Shown one piece after another: positions 1-8,778 of a DNA stretch of 64,000 nucleotides (its first letter is position 1; each line of letters opens with the position of its first letter). The position numbers and the translations under genes are program-made. The stretch comes from Streptacidiphilus sp. P02-A3a (GTDB taxonomy: Bacteria; Actinomycetota; Actinomycetes; Streptomycetales; Streptomycetaceae): the NCBI RefSeq assembly GCF_014084105.1, contig NZ_CP048289.1:3481922-3545921 (forward strand). The letters run 5' to 3'. Under the pieces are notes generated by a model that was not told the origin of the DNA, searched no databases, and was given only the letters and a program-made list of their open reading frames with translations.

Positions 1-1490
1 ACCCCGATGTAGCCGATCCGGCCGACTACCGGGATGTTCGCGGAGCTGCCGCCGAAGTGCGAGTGCGGGTTTCCGGCCGCCGCCACGCCGTAGGCGGTGA
101 TGGTGCCGTACGCCATGCCCGCCGCCCACCCGGCGAGCAGCGCCCAGTGGTGGAACCAGCGGCTGAACAGGCCGCTGACGACGGTCGGGAAGATCTGCAG
201 GATCCAGATCCCGCCGAGCAGTTGCAGGTTGATCGAGAACTGCTTGTCGATGCCGAGGACGAAGCCCAGCGCTCCCAGCTTCACCAGCAGCGAGACCACC
301 TTGGCCACCTGGGTCTGCTGCGCCGGGGTGGCGTCCGGTTTGAAGAACTCCCGGTAGATGTTCCGGGTGAACAGGTTGGCGGCGGCGATCGACATGATCG
401 CGGCCGGGACCAGCGCGCCGATCCCGATCGCGGCGAAGGCCACCCCGGCGAACCAGGACGGGAACATCTGCTGGAACAGCTGCGGCACCGCGAGCTGCGC
501 GTTGTAGCCGGTGACGCCCTTGCCGACGCCCGCCGCGATCGCCATGAAGCCGAGCAGCGACAGCAGCCCCAGCATCAGCGAGTAGGCGGGCAGGATCGCC
601 AGGTTGCGGCGCACGGTGTTGCGGTCCTTCGCGGCCAGCACGCCGGTGGCCGAGTGCGGGTACATGAACAGCGCCAGCGCCGATCCCAGCGCCAGCGTGG
701 CGTACGACCACTGGGCGCTGGGGCCGGGCAGCAGCGAGCCGCGCGGCTTGCCGGTCACCGGGCTCTTCTTCGCCAGCGCCGCCGCCGCGTCGTGGAACAC
801 GCTGCCGTAGCCGCCGAGTCGGATCGGGATGTAGATGACCGCCACGATCACCACGATGTAGACCAGGGTGTCCTTGACGAAGGCGATCAGCGCGGGCGCG
901 CGCAGCCCGGAGGAGTAGGTGTAGGCGGCGAGCACCGCGAACGCGATCAGCAGCGGCAGGTCCTTGGCCAGACCGCTGCTGCCGCCGATGTGCATGGTGT
1001 CCAACACGGCCTGGATGCCCACCAGTTGCAGGGCGATGTAGGGCATGGTGGCGAGGATCCCGGTGAGCGCCACGGCCAGTGCGAGCGAACGCGAGCCGTA
1101 GCGTCCGCGGGCGAAGTCGGCCAGCGTGACGTAGCCGCGGCTGCGCGCCACCGACCACAGCCGGGGCAGGAACAGGAACACCAGCGGCCAGGCGATGATC
1201 GTGTAGGGGACGGCGTAGAAGCCCGCCGCGCCCACCCCGTAGATCAGCGCGGGCACGGCGATGAAGGTGTACGCCGTGTAGAGGTCCCCGCCGAGCAGGA
1301 ACCAGCTGACGACGGTGCCGAAGCCGCGTCCGCCGAGGCCCCACTCGTCCAGGTGCAGCGCGTCGGAGGGGCGCCGCCAGCGGGCGGCGAAGAAGCCGAT
1401 GACCGTGACGGCGGCGAAGAGCACCAGGAAGACGGTCAGTGAGACGGCGTTGATGTGGCCGCCCGCCGCGAGCGCGGCTGCCCCGGTCAT
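1..1490 (-). CDS. mctP: Sodium:solute symporter, MctP-like (partial)
   Basis: Membrane carrier of the SSS family, probably taking up short monocarboxylates such as acetate, pyruvate or lactate by cation symport. Reading down from the ATG at 1490 gives MTGAAALAAGGHINAV followed by repeated hydrophobic segments. The stretch GDLYTAYTFIAVPALIYG and a following TLADFARGRYGS segment match the MctP branch. The 3' end lies outside the window; about 496 codons are present, close to the usual 530-560. The start overlaps the stop of the DUF3311 gene by 4 nt, the normal arrangement for this transporter and its small partner. The family is secure; the exact substrate is inferred. Confidence 0.9.
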   Translation of the reverse strand, partial: MTGAAALAAGGHINAVSLTVFLVLFAAVTVIGFFAARWRRPSDALHLDEWGLGGRGFGTVVSWFLLGGDLYTAYTFIAVPALIYGVGAAGFYAVPYTIIAWPLVFLFLPRLWSVARSRGYVTLADFARGRYGSRSLALAVALTGILATMPYIALQLVGIQAVLDTMHIGGSSGLAKDLPLLIAFAVLAAYTYSSGLRAPALIAFVKDTLVYIVVIVAVIYIPIRLGGYGSVFHDAAAALAKKSPVTGKPRGSLLPGPSAQWSYATLALGSALALFMYPHSATGVLAAKDRNTVRRNLAILPAYSLMLGLLSLLGFMAIAAGVGKGVTGYNAQLAVPQLFQQMFPSWFAGVAFAAIGIGALVPAAIMSIAAANLFTRNIYREFFKPDATPAQQTQVAKVVSLLVKLGALGFVLGIDKQFSINLQLLGGIWILQIFPTVVSGLFSRWFHHWALLAGWAAGMAYGTITAYGVAAAGNPHSHFGGSSANIPVVGRIGYIG

Positions 1491-1771
1491 CGCCCGGCCT
1501 CCGTCCGTCGCGGCCCGCGTCGGGCTTCCTCGCGCCGGATCAGCAGGTAGGCGGCGCCGGTGAGGACGGCGGCGATGATCACCCAGAGCAGCTGGTACCA
1601 GTAGAAGAAGGGGATGCCGATGAACGAGGGTGAGGTTCTGGCGTAGGAGTTGACCCAGAGCAGCGCCACCACCGGGGCCAGCAGCAGTAATGCGCAGGCG
1701 ACCCGGGTCGGGGTGACCACGGGCAGTGGCGGCGGTACGGGCGGCGGGGCGGTCTGCGCGGTATCGGCCAT
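1487..1771 (-). CDS. DUF3311 small membrane protein
   Basis: A 94-residue protein with two predicted membrane segments: residues about 25-42 (VACALLLLAPVVALLWV) and about 57-78 (YWYQLLWVIIAAVLTGAAYL). A short basic tail, RREEARRGPRR, follows. This is the DUF3311 pattern. Such proteins are known to sit directly upstream of SSS-family solute symporters, as here, where the genes overlap by 4 nt and must be co-transcribed. It is probably an accessory subunit or stabiliser of the symporter; no biochemical role is visible in the sequence. Confidence 0.9.
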   Translation of the reverse strand: MADTAQTAPPPVPPPLPVVTPTRVACALLLLAPVVALLWVNSYARTSPSFIGIPFFYWYQLLWVIIAAVLTGAAYLLIRREEARRGPRRTEAGR

Positions 1772-2003
1772 GGACTACTCCGGTGGCTGTGCCCGGCGGC
1801 GCCCACGGCGGACTGCGGTCCTCCCCCGAGACGCCACCGGTGCGTGGACAGAGGTGACTCCCGGAATCTAGGTCATTGTCGCGCTCGCGTCAGCCATTCC
1901 CCCGTGATTTCCCGGCATCCGCCGAGCGGACGCGCCGACACGCCGGGTTGACGCCGCCTCGGCTCGCGGACGCGCCGCCGGTTCCCGGTCGGCGGCCCGG
2001 GGG

Positions 2004-2658
2004 TCACTGGCCGTCGGGGGAGCCGCCGTAGGCGTTGGGGGTGGGCAGGTCGGAGCAGATGTCCTGGTCGCCGCTGCGGCTCTCGGCGCTGATCGAGGGG
2101 GACGGGTCGGCCGACGGTCCGTCGGGGGCGGTGATCATCTGGATGTAGTGGGTCTTGAGGCCCTTGACGCTTTCGGCCAGGGAGACCATGGCGGGGAGTG
2201 GGTCCAGGGTGCTGTCGACGGTGAGGTTGCTGGTGAGGGCGTCGCCGACGCCGTGGCGGTCGCGGACGAATTCGAGTGCCTGGGCGCCCTTGACCACGTG
2301 GTGGCCGGCGCTGAGGACCAGGCCGCTGTAGTTCGGGTCGTTGATACCGGGTGGTGGTACGCAGACGGTAACGCCGTTGACCGCGTCGGTCAGCGACTGG
2401 AAGGCGTTGAAGGTGAGTTCGACGGTCGGCCTTCGAGGCGGCGGGCCGGTTCCGGACCCAGGACAGGCTGATGGTGTCGATCCGGCCGGTGAGGCTGAGC
2501 ACGAGACAGGCGCCGACCCCGGCGGTGAGCACGGCCACCCCGGCGGTGGACCAGGCGGTGACCCTGAGGATCCGCCGCCGGGTGCTGCCCGGGGCCGCCT
2601 CCGGGTCCTCAGGGCGCGGGCTGCGGTCGCCGGGGCGCGGGCCGGGGTCGTCGCTCAT
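2004..2658 (-). pseudogene. LCP-family (LytR-CpsA-Psr) protein, internally deleted
   Basis: The 5' frame starts at 2658 and encodes a charged cytoplasmic tail, a membrane segment (VLTAGVGACLVLSLTG) and a short linker, then turns into arginine-rich nonsense. In another frame the end of an LCP catalytic domain is clear: VELTFNAFQSLTDAVNGV, then KGAQALEFVRDRHGVGD, running to a stop at 2004. Intact LCP proteins have roughly 100 residues between the membrane anchor and this point, including the DSR/R phosphate-binding motifs. Those are absent, as is the usual arginine-rich LGRIxRQQ stretch after GVGD. The gene therefore lost DNA and its frame. LCP enzymes attach teichoic acids or arabinogalactan-type polymers to the wall; this copy cannot. 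Confidence 0.8.
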
Positions 2659-2745
2659 GCGGGGTACTCGCTGGTGGTCACCCCACAGATCGTTCCACAG
2701 TTGCGCAACTTAGCAAGTATGAGCGGGTGGTCGGCGGTTCCCGCG

Positions 2746-3630
2746 CTACCAGCGGACGCCGTGGATGTCCGTCGGCCGCTGGCGCAGCCCCTGGGCGCGG
2801 ACCGTCAGCCGTCGCAGCCGCTCGGCCATCTCCGCCGCCGGGAGCCGCCTGCGGTCGCCGTGGCCCGGCAGCAGCCACTCGAAGCGCAGTTGGTCGGCGG
2901 TGCGGGCCAGCGAGGTGGCCAGCTCCTCGATCGAGTACCAGGCGACGGTGTCGAACACCTCGACGTCCGCCGTCGTGCGCGACCAGTACAGGCTGTCACC
3001 GCTGAAGCAGTACCGGTCGTCCGCCAGGTAGAGCACGCTGCCCAGGGTGTGCCCGGGCAGCGGGACGGCGGTGACGCCCGGTCCGACGGCGGTCGGTCCG
3101 GTGCCGCGCAGCACCCGGTCGGCGTCCGGCGCGGCGGCCAGGTCGCCCTCGTGGATCCACAGCCGGGCGCCGAAGCGGTCGGCGTACCGGCGGCCGTGCG
3201 CCGCGTGGTCGCGGTGGGTGAGCAGGACGTCGGTGACCGGGCCGAGCGCCGCGTACCGGTCGGCCAGTAGCGGGCTCCAGCGGGGGGTGTCCACCATCAT
3301 GGTGCCGCCGTCCGGGCGGCGCAGCAGGTAGGAGTTGGCCCCGGCGGTGCGCCGGGAGTTGTGGCCGCAGAGCAGCACGGCGTCGTCCAGGGCCAGCGGG
3401 TAGGGGTCGCCGGCCGGGGACAGCGGCGCCGACGAGCGGATCGAGCGGGTGTGGCAGGCGTGCGCGGCGGCCAGTAACCGCCCGGTCTCGGCCTGCCCGC
3501 GCGGCTGGCGCAGCACGACCGACCGCCCGTCCCGGACCCCGATCAGGTCCGGGGCGAGCTGCCGGGCGACATCGCAGTTGGTGCAGCGCTCGTCGACGAA
3601 CCAGCCGCCCTGCTCCGGTTCCGTGTTCAT
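2746..3630 (-). CDS. MBL-fold hydrolase with N-terminal ferredoxin-like domain
   Basis: A 294-residue fusion. Residues 1-65 resemble a small ferredoxin, with C16-x2-C19 and C59 as possible iron-sulfur ligands. Residues 85-280 are a metallo-beta-lactamase fold with THRDHAAHG at 138-146, a PGHT metal histidine near 194, GDS at 211-213 and a late LPGHGD. This supports a binuclear metal hydrolase or redox-linked enzyme, possibly acting on thioesters or sulfur compounds. It lies 156 nt downstream of the cystathionine beta-synthase gene on the same strand, which hints at a sulfur link but does not prove one. Substrate unknown. Confidence 0.8.
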   Translation of the reverse strand: MNTEPEQGGWFVDERCTNCDVARQLAPDLIGVRDGRSVVLRQPRGQAETGRLLAAAHACHTRSIRSSAPLSPAGDPYPLALDDAVLLCGHNSRRTAGANSYLLRRPDGGTMMVDTPRWSPLLADRYAALGPVTDVLLTHRDHAAHGRRYADRFGARLWIHEGDLAAAPDADRVLRGTGPTAVGPGVTAVPLPGHTLGSVLYLADDRYCFSGDSLYWSRTTADVEVFDTVAWYSIEELATSLARTADQLRFEWLLPGHGDRRRLPAAEMAERLRRLTVRAQGLRQRPTDIHGVRW

Positions 3631-3786
3631 GGCTCGACTCCCGTCGGTACCGCGCCCGTGGGCCGGGCGCCCGGTACAGGCATATCCCGGGAGGGGCCGG
3701 GATCGGAAGGGGTACGAACCGTTTTCCGGTGGGGCGATCGCGGGGCGACCGGTGGGGCGATCGCGGATTCGGCTTCGGCGGGCGGC

Positions 3787-5187
3787 TCAGCCCGTCAGCC
3801 GGGAGCGGTGCACCAGCGAGACCGCGCGGCCGTCCACCAGCACCACCGCCGCGCTGTGCGCCGCGCCGAGCGCGGCCAGGGCGTCGGACAGCGGCTGGCC
3901 GACGCCCACGGTCGGCAGCACCGGGCCGAGCAGCGCGGTCAGCGGGTCGTCCGGGCGGGCCCGGCCCTCGGCGAGCGCCGCCTCCACCGCCGAGCCGTCG
4001 ATCGAGCCGGTGACCTCGCTGGCGCTGACCGGGTGCCGCCGCTCCTGGCGCTCCAGCGCCACCGGGGCGACCCCGCCCGGGACCGGGCGCAGGGCGGCCA
4101 GCGCCTCGCCGAGGGTGGCCCGGGAGGAGACGGTGGTCAGCGGCGCCGGGTCGAGCACCGAGCGCACGGTCGGCTCCTTGTCGTCCGCGTCGCGCGGTTC
4201 CTCCAGGAAGCCCCACTGTCGCAGCCAGTCGTCGCTCAGCGCCTTGGACAGGTACGACCGGCCGGAGTCCGGCAGCAGCACCACCACCAGGTCCTCCGGT
4301 CCCAGGCCGCGGGCCGTGCGGAGCGCCGCGGCCAGCGCGGTGCCCGACGACGGTCCGGCCAGCAGCCCCTCCTCGCGTGCGAGTTGACGAGCCGTCAGCA
4401 GCGACTCGCGGTCCGGGATCCGCTCGAAGCGGTCTACCACCCCGGGGTGGAACGACTCCGGCCACAGGTCCTCCACCGTCCCCGGGTGGACGAAGTGGCC
4501 GATGCTCTCGACGAAGTACGGGCTGCCGTCGCCGCCGGAGTAGACCGAGGACTCCGGGTCCGCGCCGATCACGCTGACCCGGCCCGCGGACACCTGCTTC
4601 AGGTAGGCGCCGGTGCCGCTGATGGTGCCGCCGGTGCCCACCCCGGCCACGAAGTGGGTGATCCGGCCGCCGGTCTGCTCCCAGATCTCCGGCCCGGTGG
4701 TCCGCACGTGGGCGTCCGGGTTGGCCGGGTTGTCGTACTGGTTGGCCAGCCAGGCGCCGGGGATCTCCTCGGCGAGCCGCCGGACCACCTGGAACAGGTG
4801 GTCCGGGTGCTCCTTGGGCAGCGAGGTGGGCGCCAGCAGCACCTCGGCCCCGTAGGCCCGCAGGATGTCGCTCTTCTCCCGGGCCGACCGGTCGGAGACG
4901 CCGACCAGCACCCGGTAGCCGCGCTGCCGACCGATGATGGCCAGGCCGATCCCGGTGTTGCCGGAGGTGGCCTCGATGATCGTGCCACCCGGCCGGAGCA
5001 GCCCGGCGCGCTCGGCGGCCTGCACCATCGACAGCGCGGCCCGGTCCTTGACGCTGCCGCCGATGCTGAGGAACTCCGCCTTGGCGTAGACCGGCGCGCC
5101 GCCCCCGTCACCGAGTCCGGACAGCCGGGACAGCCGGAACAGCGGCGTCCCGCCGATCGCGTCGGTGACCGATTCGTAGACCGCCAT
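3787..5187 (-). CDS. cbs: Cystathionine beta-synthase
   Basis: PLP enzyme of transsulfuration that joins serine and homocysteine to cystathionine. Of 466 residues, about 1-330 are a fold-type II PLP domain with the pyridoxal lysine in GGSVKDRAA, the phosphate-binding stretch TSGNTGIG and GVGTGGTISG. The C-terminal 120 residues resemble a weak CBS-domain pair, giving the length typical of actinobacterial CBS rather than the shorter O-acetylserine sulfhydrylase. GCAGGAGG lies 9 nt before the ATG, supporting the start. The ferredoxin-MBL gene follows on the same strand. Confidence 0.92.
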   Translation of the reverse strand: MAVYESVTDAIGGTPLFRLSRLSGLGDGGGAPVYAKAEFLSIGGSVKDRAALSMVQAAERAGLLRPGGTIIEATSGNTGIGLAIIGRQRGYRVLVGVSDRSAREKSDILRAYGAEVLLAPTSLPKEHPDHLFQVVRRLAEEIPGAWLANQYDNPANPDAHVRTTGPEIWEQTGGRITHFVAGVGTGGTISGTGAYLKQVSAGRVSVIGADPESSVYSGGDGSPYFVESIGHFVHPGTVEDLWPESFHPGVVDRFERIPDRESLLTARQLAREEGLLAGPSSGTALAAALRTARGLGPEDLVVVLLPDSGRSYLSKALSDDWLRQWGFLEEPRDADDKEPTVRSVLDPAPLTTVSSRATLGEALAALRPVPGGVAPVALERQERRHPVSASEVTGSIDGSAVEAALAEGRARPDDPLTALLGPVLPTVGVGQPLSDALAALGAAHSAAVVLVDGRAVSLVHRSRLTG

Positions 5188-5269
5188 CAGTGGGGACCTC
5201 CTGCACGAGTGCGCTGCTCCGGGCCGCTCCAGTGTGGACCATGGGCACCGACGGCGGGGTGCCGGACCG

Positions 5270-6085
5270 TCAGTGCTGCCGCTCCGTCGGGATCTTCACC
5301 CCCGCCTCGACCGCGAACGGCAGCCGGTTCTCGGCCGGCGGCAGCGGGCAGGTGGCGAGGTCGGTGTAGGCGCAGGGGAGGTTGCCCGCCCGGTTGAAGT
5401 CGATCACCACCGCGCCCTGCTCGTCCGGAGCGGGCACGGCGATGGTGCGGTTGGCGGCGTAGGTGGTCACCCCGGAGGTGGCGTCGGTGAACAGCAGTTG
5501 CAGGCTGCCGGGCTCCCGGCCGTTGAACGCGGTCAACCGGTGGACCGCGCCGTCGAGTTCGAACTCGACCTGACCGGGGGAGTCGTAGACGTGCTGAAGG
5601 CCCTCGACCGCCGCACCCACGGTCACCGGGCGCGGCTCCGGGTAGGGCAGGTAGCGGCCGGTGCGGACCCAGCGCGGGTCCGGCTGGTAGCTGGGGGTGC
5701 TGGTGAAGCCGGTGCGCAGCGGGTTGTCCGGGTGGCGCGGGCGCAGGATGTCGTGGCCGCCGCGCTTGGCGACCTCGATCACCGCCGCGCCGGATCCGGC
5801 GTGCACGCTGACGCGCTCGCCGAGCACGCCGAAGCTGTGCCGTCCGTGCACGGCGACGCCGTCCACGGTCAGCTCCTCGCCCTCGTCCAGCTCGACCACC
5901 ACGCCCTCGGCGGTGCTGGACCAGGCCCCGGGGGCGTCCTCGAAGCGGGTCGGCTCGGCGTCCAGCCAGCGCAGGCTGGTCACCGCGAGGAAGCCGTGCG
6001 GGGCGGCGAACTGCCGGTCGTGTTCGCGGTACCACTCCTCCCACTGCTGGACGAACTCCACCCGGTCGATCTCCTGGACTGTCAT
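5270..6085 (-). CDS. DUF1684 family protein
   Basis: A 271-residue soluble protein of the DUF1684 family, recognised from the N-terminal VEFVQQWEEWYREHDRQFA, FLAVTSLRWLD and the late block DFNRAGNLPCAYTDLATCPLPP, which ends in the family's NRLPFAVEAGVK motif. Function is unknown. An upstream ATG at 6118 exists, but AAGGAG sits 9 nt before the ATG at 6085, so the shorter start is preferred. It is divergent from the marR gene and shares its operator-bearing intergenic region, so the MarR protein may control it. Confidence 0.82.
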   Translation of the reverse strand: MTVQEIDRVEFVQQWEEWYREHDRQFAAPHGFLAVTSLRWLDAEPTRFEDAPGAWSSTAEGVVVELDEGEELTVDGVAVHGRHSFGVLGERVSVHAGSGAAVIEVAKRGGHDILRPRHPDNPLRTGFTSTPSYQPDPRWVRTGRYLPYPEPRPVTVGAAVEGLQHVYDSPGQVEFELDGAVHRLTAFNGREPGSLQLLFTDATSGVTTYAANRTIAVPAPDEQGAVVIDFNRAGNLPCAYTDLATCPLPPAENRLPFAVEAGVKIPTERQH

Positions 6086-6190
6086 CGTCTTCTGCTCCTT
6101 GTCGCGGCTGCTGAGCATGATCCTGCCCGCGGCTCGTTAACCGCGTGCTGCGGCAGCATGTCGCGATTCCGGAATCGTCCAGGTATTTTC

Positions 6191-6216
6191 CTATGTGGGA
6201 TAGCTATGTAGCATAG
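6191..6216. promoter_or_regulatory. Tandem palindromes, probable MarR operator
   Basis: Two adjacent imperfect palindromes lie just before the marR start: CTAT-5 nt-ATAG at 6191-6203 and CTATG-TAG-CATAG at 6204-6216. They are AT-rich in a GC-rich background and sit in the divergent region between the DUF1684 and marR-MFS genes. That is the usual place for autoregulation by a MarR protein. The sequence is seen directly; binding is inferred. Confidence 0.6.
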
Positions 6217-6221
6217 GTGTT

Positions 6222-6674
6222 ATGGACGACGACGAGGTGCGCGGGTTCCGGACGCAGATGAAGCTGCTCCAGCAGCGGCTGCGGCAGGAGGCGCTGCCGG
6301 TGCAGGGGATCACCCGGACGGCCCTGCAGGTGCTGGCCGCGCTGGTGCGGCTGCCCGAGGGGTCGCAGCCCGGCCAGGTCGCCCAGGAGCTGCGGATGAC
6401 CAGCTCCAACGTCGCCGCCGCGCTGCGCGAACTGGAGGCCGCCGGCTACCTCCGCCGCCGCCGGGACGAGGCCGACGCGCGCCGGGTGCTGGTGTTCGTC
6501 ACCGAGCCCGGCCGGGCGCTGCTGGCCGACGTCCGGGGCGAGCGGGACACCTGGCTCGGGCGGGCCACCGCCGCGCTGCTGGACCAGGACGAGCAGCGGC
6601 TGCTGCTGGCGGCGGGCGCGCTGATGCAGCGCCTGGCCGAGTTCGAGCAGACCGCCCCCGGGGAGCCCGGATGA
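6222..6674 (+). CDS. MarR-family transcriptional regulator
   Basis: A 150-residue winged-helix repressor. The recognition region reads GQVAQELRMTSSNVAAALRELEAAGYLRRRRDEADARRV, with the wing containing the family's DxRR-type DEADARRVLV motif; helices on both sides form the dimer interface. It starts directly after a pair of palindromes and overlaps the next gene, an MFS exporter, by 4 nt (ATGA). It most likely represses itself and the exporter until a small aromatic or drug-like ligand binds; the ligand is unknown. Confidence 0.88.
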   Translation: MDDDEVRGFRTQMKLLQQRLRQEALPVQGITRTALQVLAALVRLPEGSQPGQVAQELRMTSSNVAAALRELEAAGYLRRRRDEADARRVLVFVTEPGRALLADVRGERDTWLGRATAALLDQDEQRLLLAAGALMQRLAEFEQTAPGEPG

Positions 6675-8077
6675 CCGCCGGGGCGACCACGGGCGCGATA
6701 CCCGACGCCGGGCCGCTGGCCCGGGCCCTGTCCTCGCTGTCGGTGCGCAACTACCGGCTGTACTTCTGGGGTTACTCGATCTCGGTCGCCGGTACCTGGA
6801 TGCAGACGCTGGCGCTGGCCTTCCTGGTGCTGCGGCTCACCGGCAGCGGCGCCGACCTGGGCGTGACCACCGCCGCCCGCTACCTGCCGCTGGTGCTGCT
6901 CGGCCCGTTCGGCGGGCTGGTCGCCGACCGCTACGACAAGCGCCGACTGCTGTACCTCACCCAGTCCGCCTCGGCGCTGGTCGCGGTGGCGTTCGCGGTG
7001 CTCTCCGCCCTGGGCCGGGCCGACGTCGCGACCGTGGTCGGTCTCTCGCTCGCGCTCGGGGTGCTCACGGTCTTCGACAACCCGGCCCGGCAGAGCCTGA
7101 TCGGCGAGCTCGTGCCGCGCGACCGGCTGGCCAACGCGGTCACGCTGAACTCGGTGTCGGTGAACCTGGCCCGGGTGCTCGGTGCGGCGGTCGGCGGCGC
7201 GCTGGTCGCCGCCGTCGGCCTGACCGCCTGCTTCGCGCTGAACGCGGTGTCGTTCCTGGCCGTGCTGGCCAGCCTGGCGATGATGCGCGCGTCCGAACTG
7301 ACCCCGGTGGCCCGGCCGCCGCGGGAGAAGGGCCAGGTCCGCGCCGGACTGCGGTACGCCGGGCGGACCCCCGCGCTGCTGCTGCCGCTGGTGATGCTGA
7401 CCGTCACCGGGACCCTGGCCTACGAGTTCCCGATCACGCTGCCGCTGGTGGCCCGGGGCGCCTTCCACGGCGGGGCCGGGACCTACGGCCTGATGGCGGC
7501 GGTGATGGCGGTGGGCGCGGTCACCGGCGGACTGGTCACCGCCGCCCGGGGGAACCGGCGACGGGCCGGGAACCTGGCCTTCGCCGCCGTCGGCTGGGGC
7601 GTCGCCATCCTGGCGGCGGCCCTCGCGCCGGACCTGGCCTGGGAGCTGGTGGCGCTGCTCTTCGTCGGCTACGGCAGCATCAGCTTCAACTCGCTGTCCA
7701 AGACCGCCCTGCAGCTCGCCGCCGAACCGGCGATGCGCGGCCGGGTGATGGCGCTGTGGGCGCTGGCCTGGGGCGGTACCACGGTCGTCGGCGGGCCGCT
7801 GGTCGGCTGGGCCGCGCAGGAGTTCGGCAGCCGCTCCTCGCTGGTCGTCGGCGGTGTGCCGACGGTGCTGCTCGGACTGGCGATGCTGCCCGCGCTGCGG
7901 CGGATCGACCGCGCCGCCGAGACCCGCCCCACCCCGCCGGTCACCGGCCGGGTACCGACCGCGCCGACACCGACCGCGCCTCCGCCGACCGGTTCGACGC
8001 CGACCGGTTCGGCCGGATCCCCGCCGCCGGACCGGGGTGCGACGCCGGACCGGGGCGCGCCGAGCACCGCCCGCTGA
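6671..8077 (+). CDS. MFS exporter (EntS/MFS_3 type)
   Basis: A 468-residue membrane transporter with about 12 hydrophobic segments. FGGLVADRYDKRR after the second pair of helices is the MFS loop motif. The end of the first half, DNPARQSLIGELVPRDRLANAVTLNS, is typical of the EntS/TIGR00900 branch that exports siderophores or small drugs. The last 50 residues are a low-complexity Pro/Thr/Gly tail that is probably cytoplasmic and disordered. It is translationally coupled to marR, so export of the MarR ligand is the likely job. Confidence 0.86.
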   Translation: MTAGATTGAIPDAGPLARALSSLSVRNYRLYFWGYSISVAGTWMQTLALAFLVLRLTGSGADLGVTTAARYLPLVLLGPFGGLVADRYDKRRLLYLTQSASALVAVAFAVLSALGRADVATVVGLSLALGVLTVFDNPARQSLIGELVPRDRLANAVTLNSVSVNLARVLGAAVGGALVAAVGLTACFALNAVSFLAVLASLAMMRASELTPVARPPREKGQVRAGLRYAGRTPALLLPLVMLTVTGTLAYEFPITLPLVARGAFHGGAGTYGLMAAVMAVGAVTGGLVTAARGNRRRAGNLAFAAVGWGVAILAAALAPDLAWELVALLFVGYGSISFNSLSKTALQLAAEPAMRGRVMALWALAWGGTTVVGGPLVGWAAQEFGSRSSLVVGGVPTVLLGLAMLPALRRIDRAAETRPTPPVTGRVPTAPTPTAPPPTGSTPTGSAGSPPPDRGATPDRGAPSTAR

Positions 8078-8098
8078 GCCGGGCCGAAGCGGGACGGG

Positions 8099-8701
8099 TC
8101 AGCGGGTCAGGCCGTGCAGCAGCAGTTCCGCCAGCTGCTCGTACGCCTCGGCGTCCGCCAGCCCGGTGGACCCGGCCACCTGCCGCTGCTGGATCCGCAC
8201 CATCACCGAAGTGATCACCTCGGCCGCGAAGGCCACGTGCACCTCGCGGAAGTCGCCCCCGGCCACGCCCTCCTCGATCAGCTGCTGCACCCGCCCGGCC
8301 GCCGCCCGGGTGTTGCGCTCGTACACCTCGGCGGCCGGCCCGAACGCCGCCACGTCGTCGAAGAACCGCGGCGAGACCGGCGCGAGCTCCGCCGAGACCG
8401 CGCGCAGGTAGACGGTCAGCCGCCGGGCCGGGGAGGACTCCACCGCCACCGCCGACTCCACCCGGGTGGTCGCCCGCCGGAAGAAGTGCACCACCGCGGC
8501 CCGGACCAGCTGCTCCTTGCTGCCCGCCAGCCCGTAGAGGGTGCGCTTGGAGCAGCGCAGCCGGGCCGCCAGGTCGTCCAGGGTGAATCCGGCGAATCCC
8601 TCGCTGATCAGCAGCGCCACCAGCTCCTCGAACAGCTCGAACCGGCGGGCGGCACCGCGTCCGGTCTGGTTCGGGCCGAGGAGGGCCGGTGTCTGGGTCA
8701 C
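8099..8701 (-). CDS. TetR-family regulator
   Basis: A 200-residue TetR protein with a GTG start at 8701. The helix-turn-helix is at about residues 25-65 (LISEGFAGFTLDDLAARL, then the CSKRTLYGLAGSKEQLV recognition part). It is divergent from the acyl-CoA dehydrogenase and hydroxyacyl-CoA dehydrogenase genes and faces a 9+9 bp inverted repeat. It is probably a local repressor that responds to an acyl-CoA. The ligand is inferred from the neighbours only. Confidence 0.86.
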   Translation of the reverse strand: MTQTPALLGPNQTGRGAARRFELFEELVALLISEGFAGFTLDDLAARLRCSKRTLYGLAGSKEQLVRAAVVHFFRRATTRVESAVAVESSPARRLTVYLRAVSAELAPVSPRFFDDVAAFGPAAEVYERNTRAAAGRVQQLIEEGVAGGDFREVHVAFAAEVITSVMVRIQQRQVAGSTGLADAEAYEQLAELLLHGLTR

Positions 8702-8738
8702 TCGACCAGTATCCCAGCATCGTTTGCGCTACTGTATC

Positions 8739-8766
8739 CGGTACTGACGTACCCGATTCAGTACCG
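8739..8766. promoter_or_regulatory. Perfect inverted repeat, probable TetR operator
   Basis: CGGTACTGA (8739-8747) and its exact complement TCAGTACCG (8758-8766) are separated by 10 nt. The element ends 12 nt before the acyl-CoA dehydrogenase start and lies in the promoter region shared with the tetR gene. Arm length and position fit a TetR dimer site. Binding is inferred. Confidence 0.65.
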
Positions 8767-8778
8767 TTTGGAGCCGTC

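Noticed and set aside
57-1442. 461-residue plus-strand frame at the left end
   Set aside because: Antisense of the symporter, whose reverse reading has clear membrane segments.
2996-4465. 489-residue minus-strand frame
   Set aside because: Off-frame overlap of the MBL and CBS genes; Gly/Arg/Pro-rich shadow.
8689-8778. Longer N-terminus for the acyl-CoA dehydrogenase
   Set aside because: The extra 30 codons read through the operator palindrome and have no family match.
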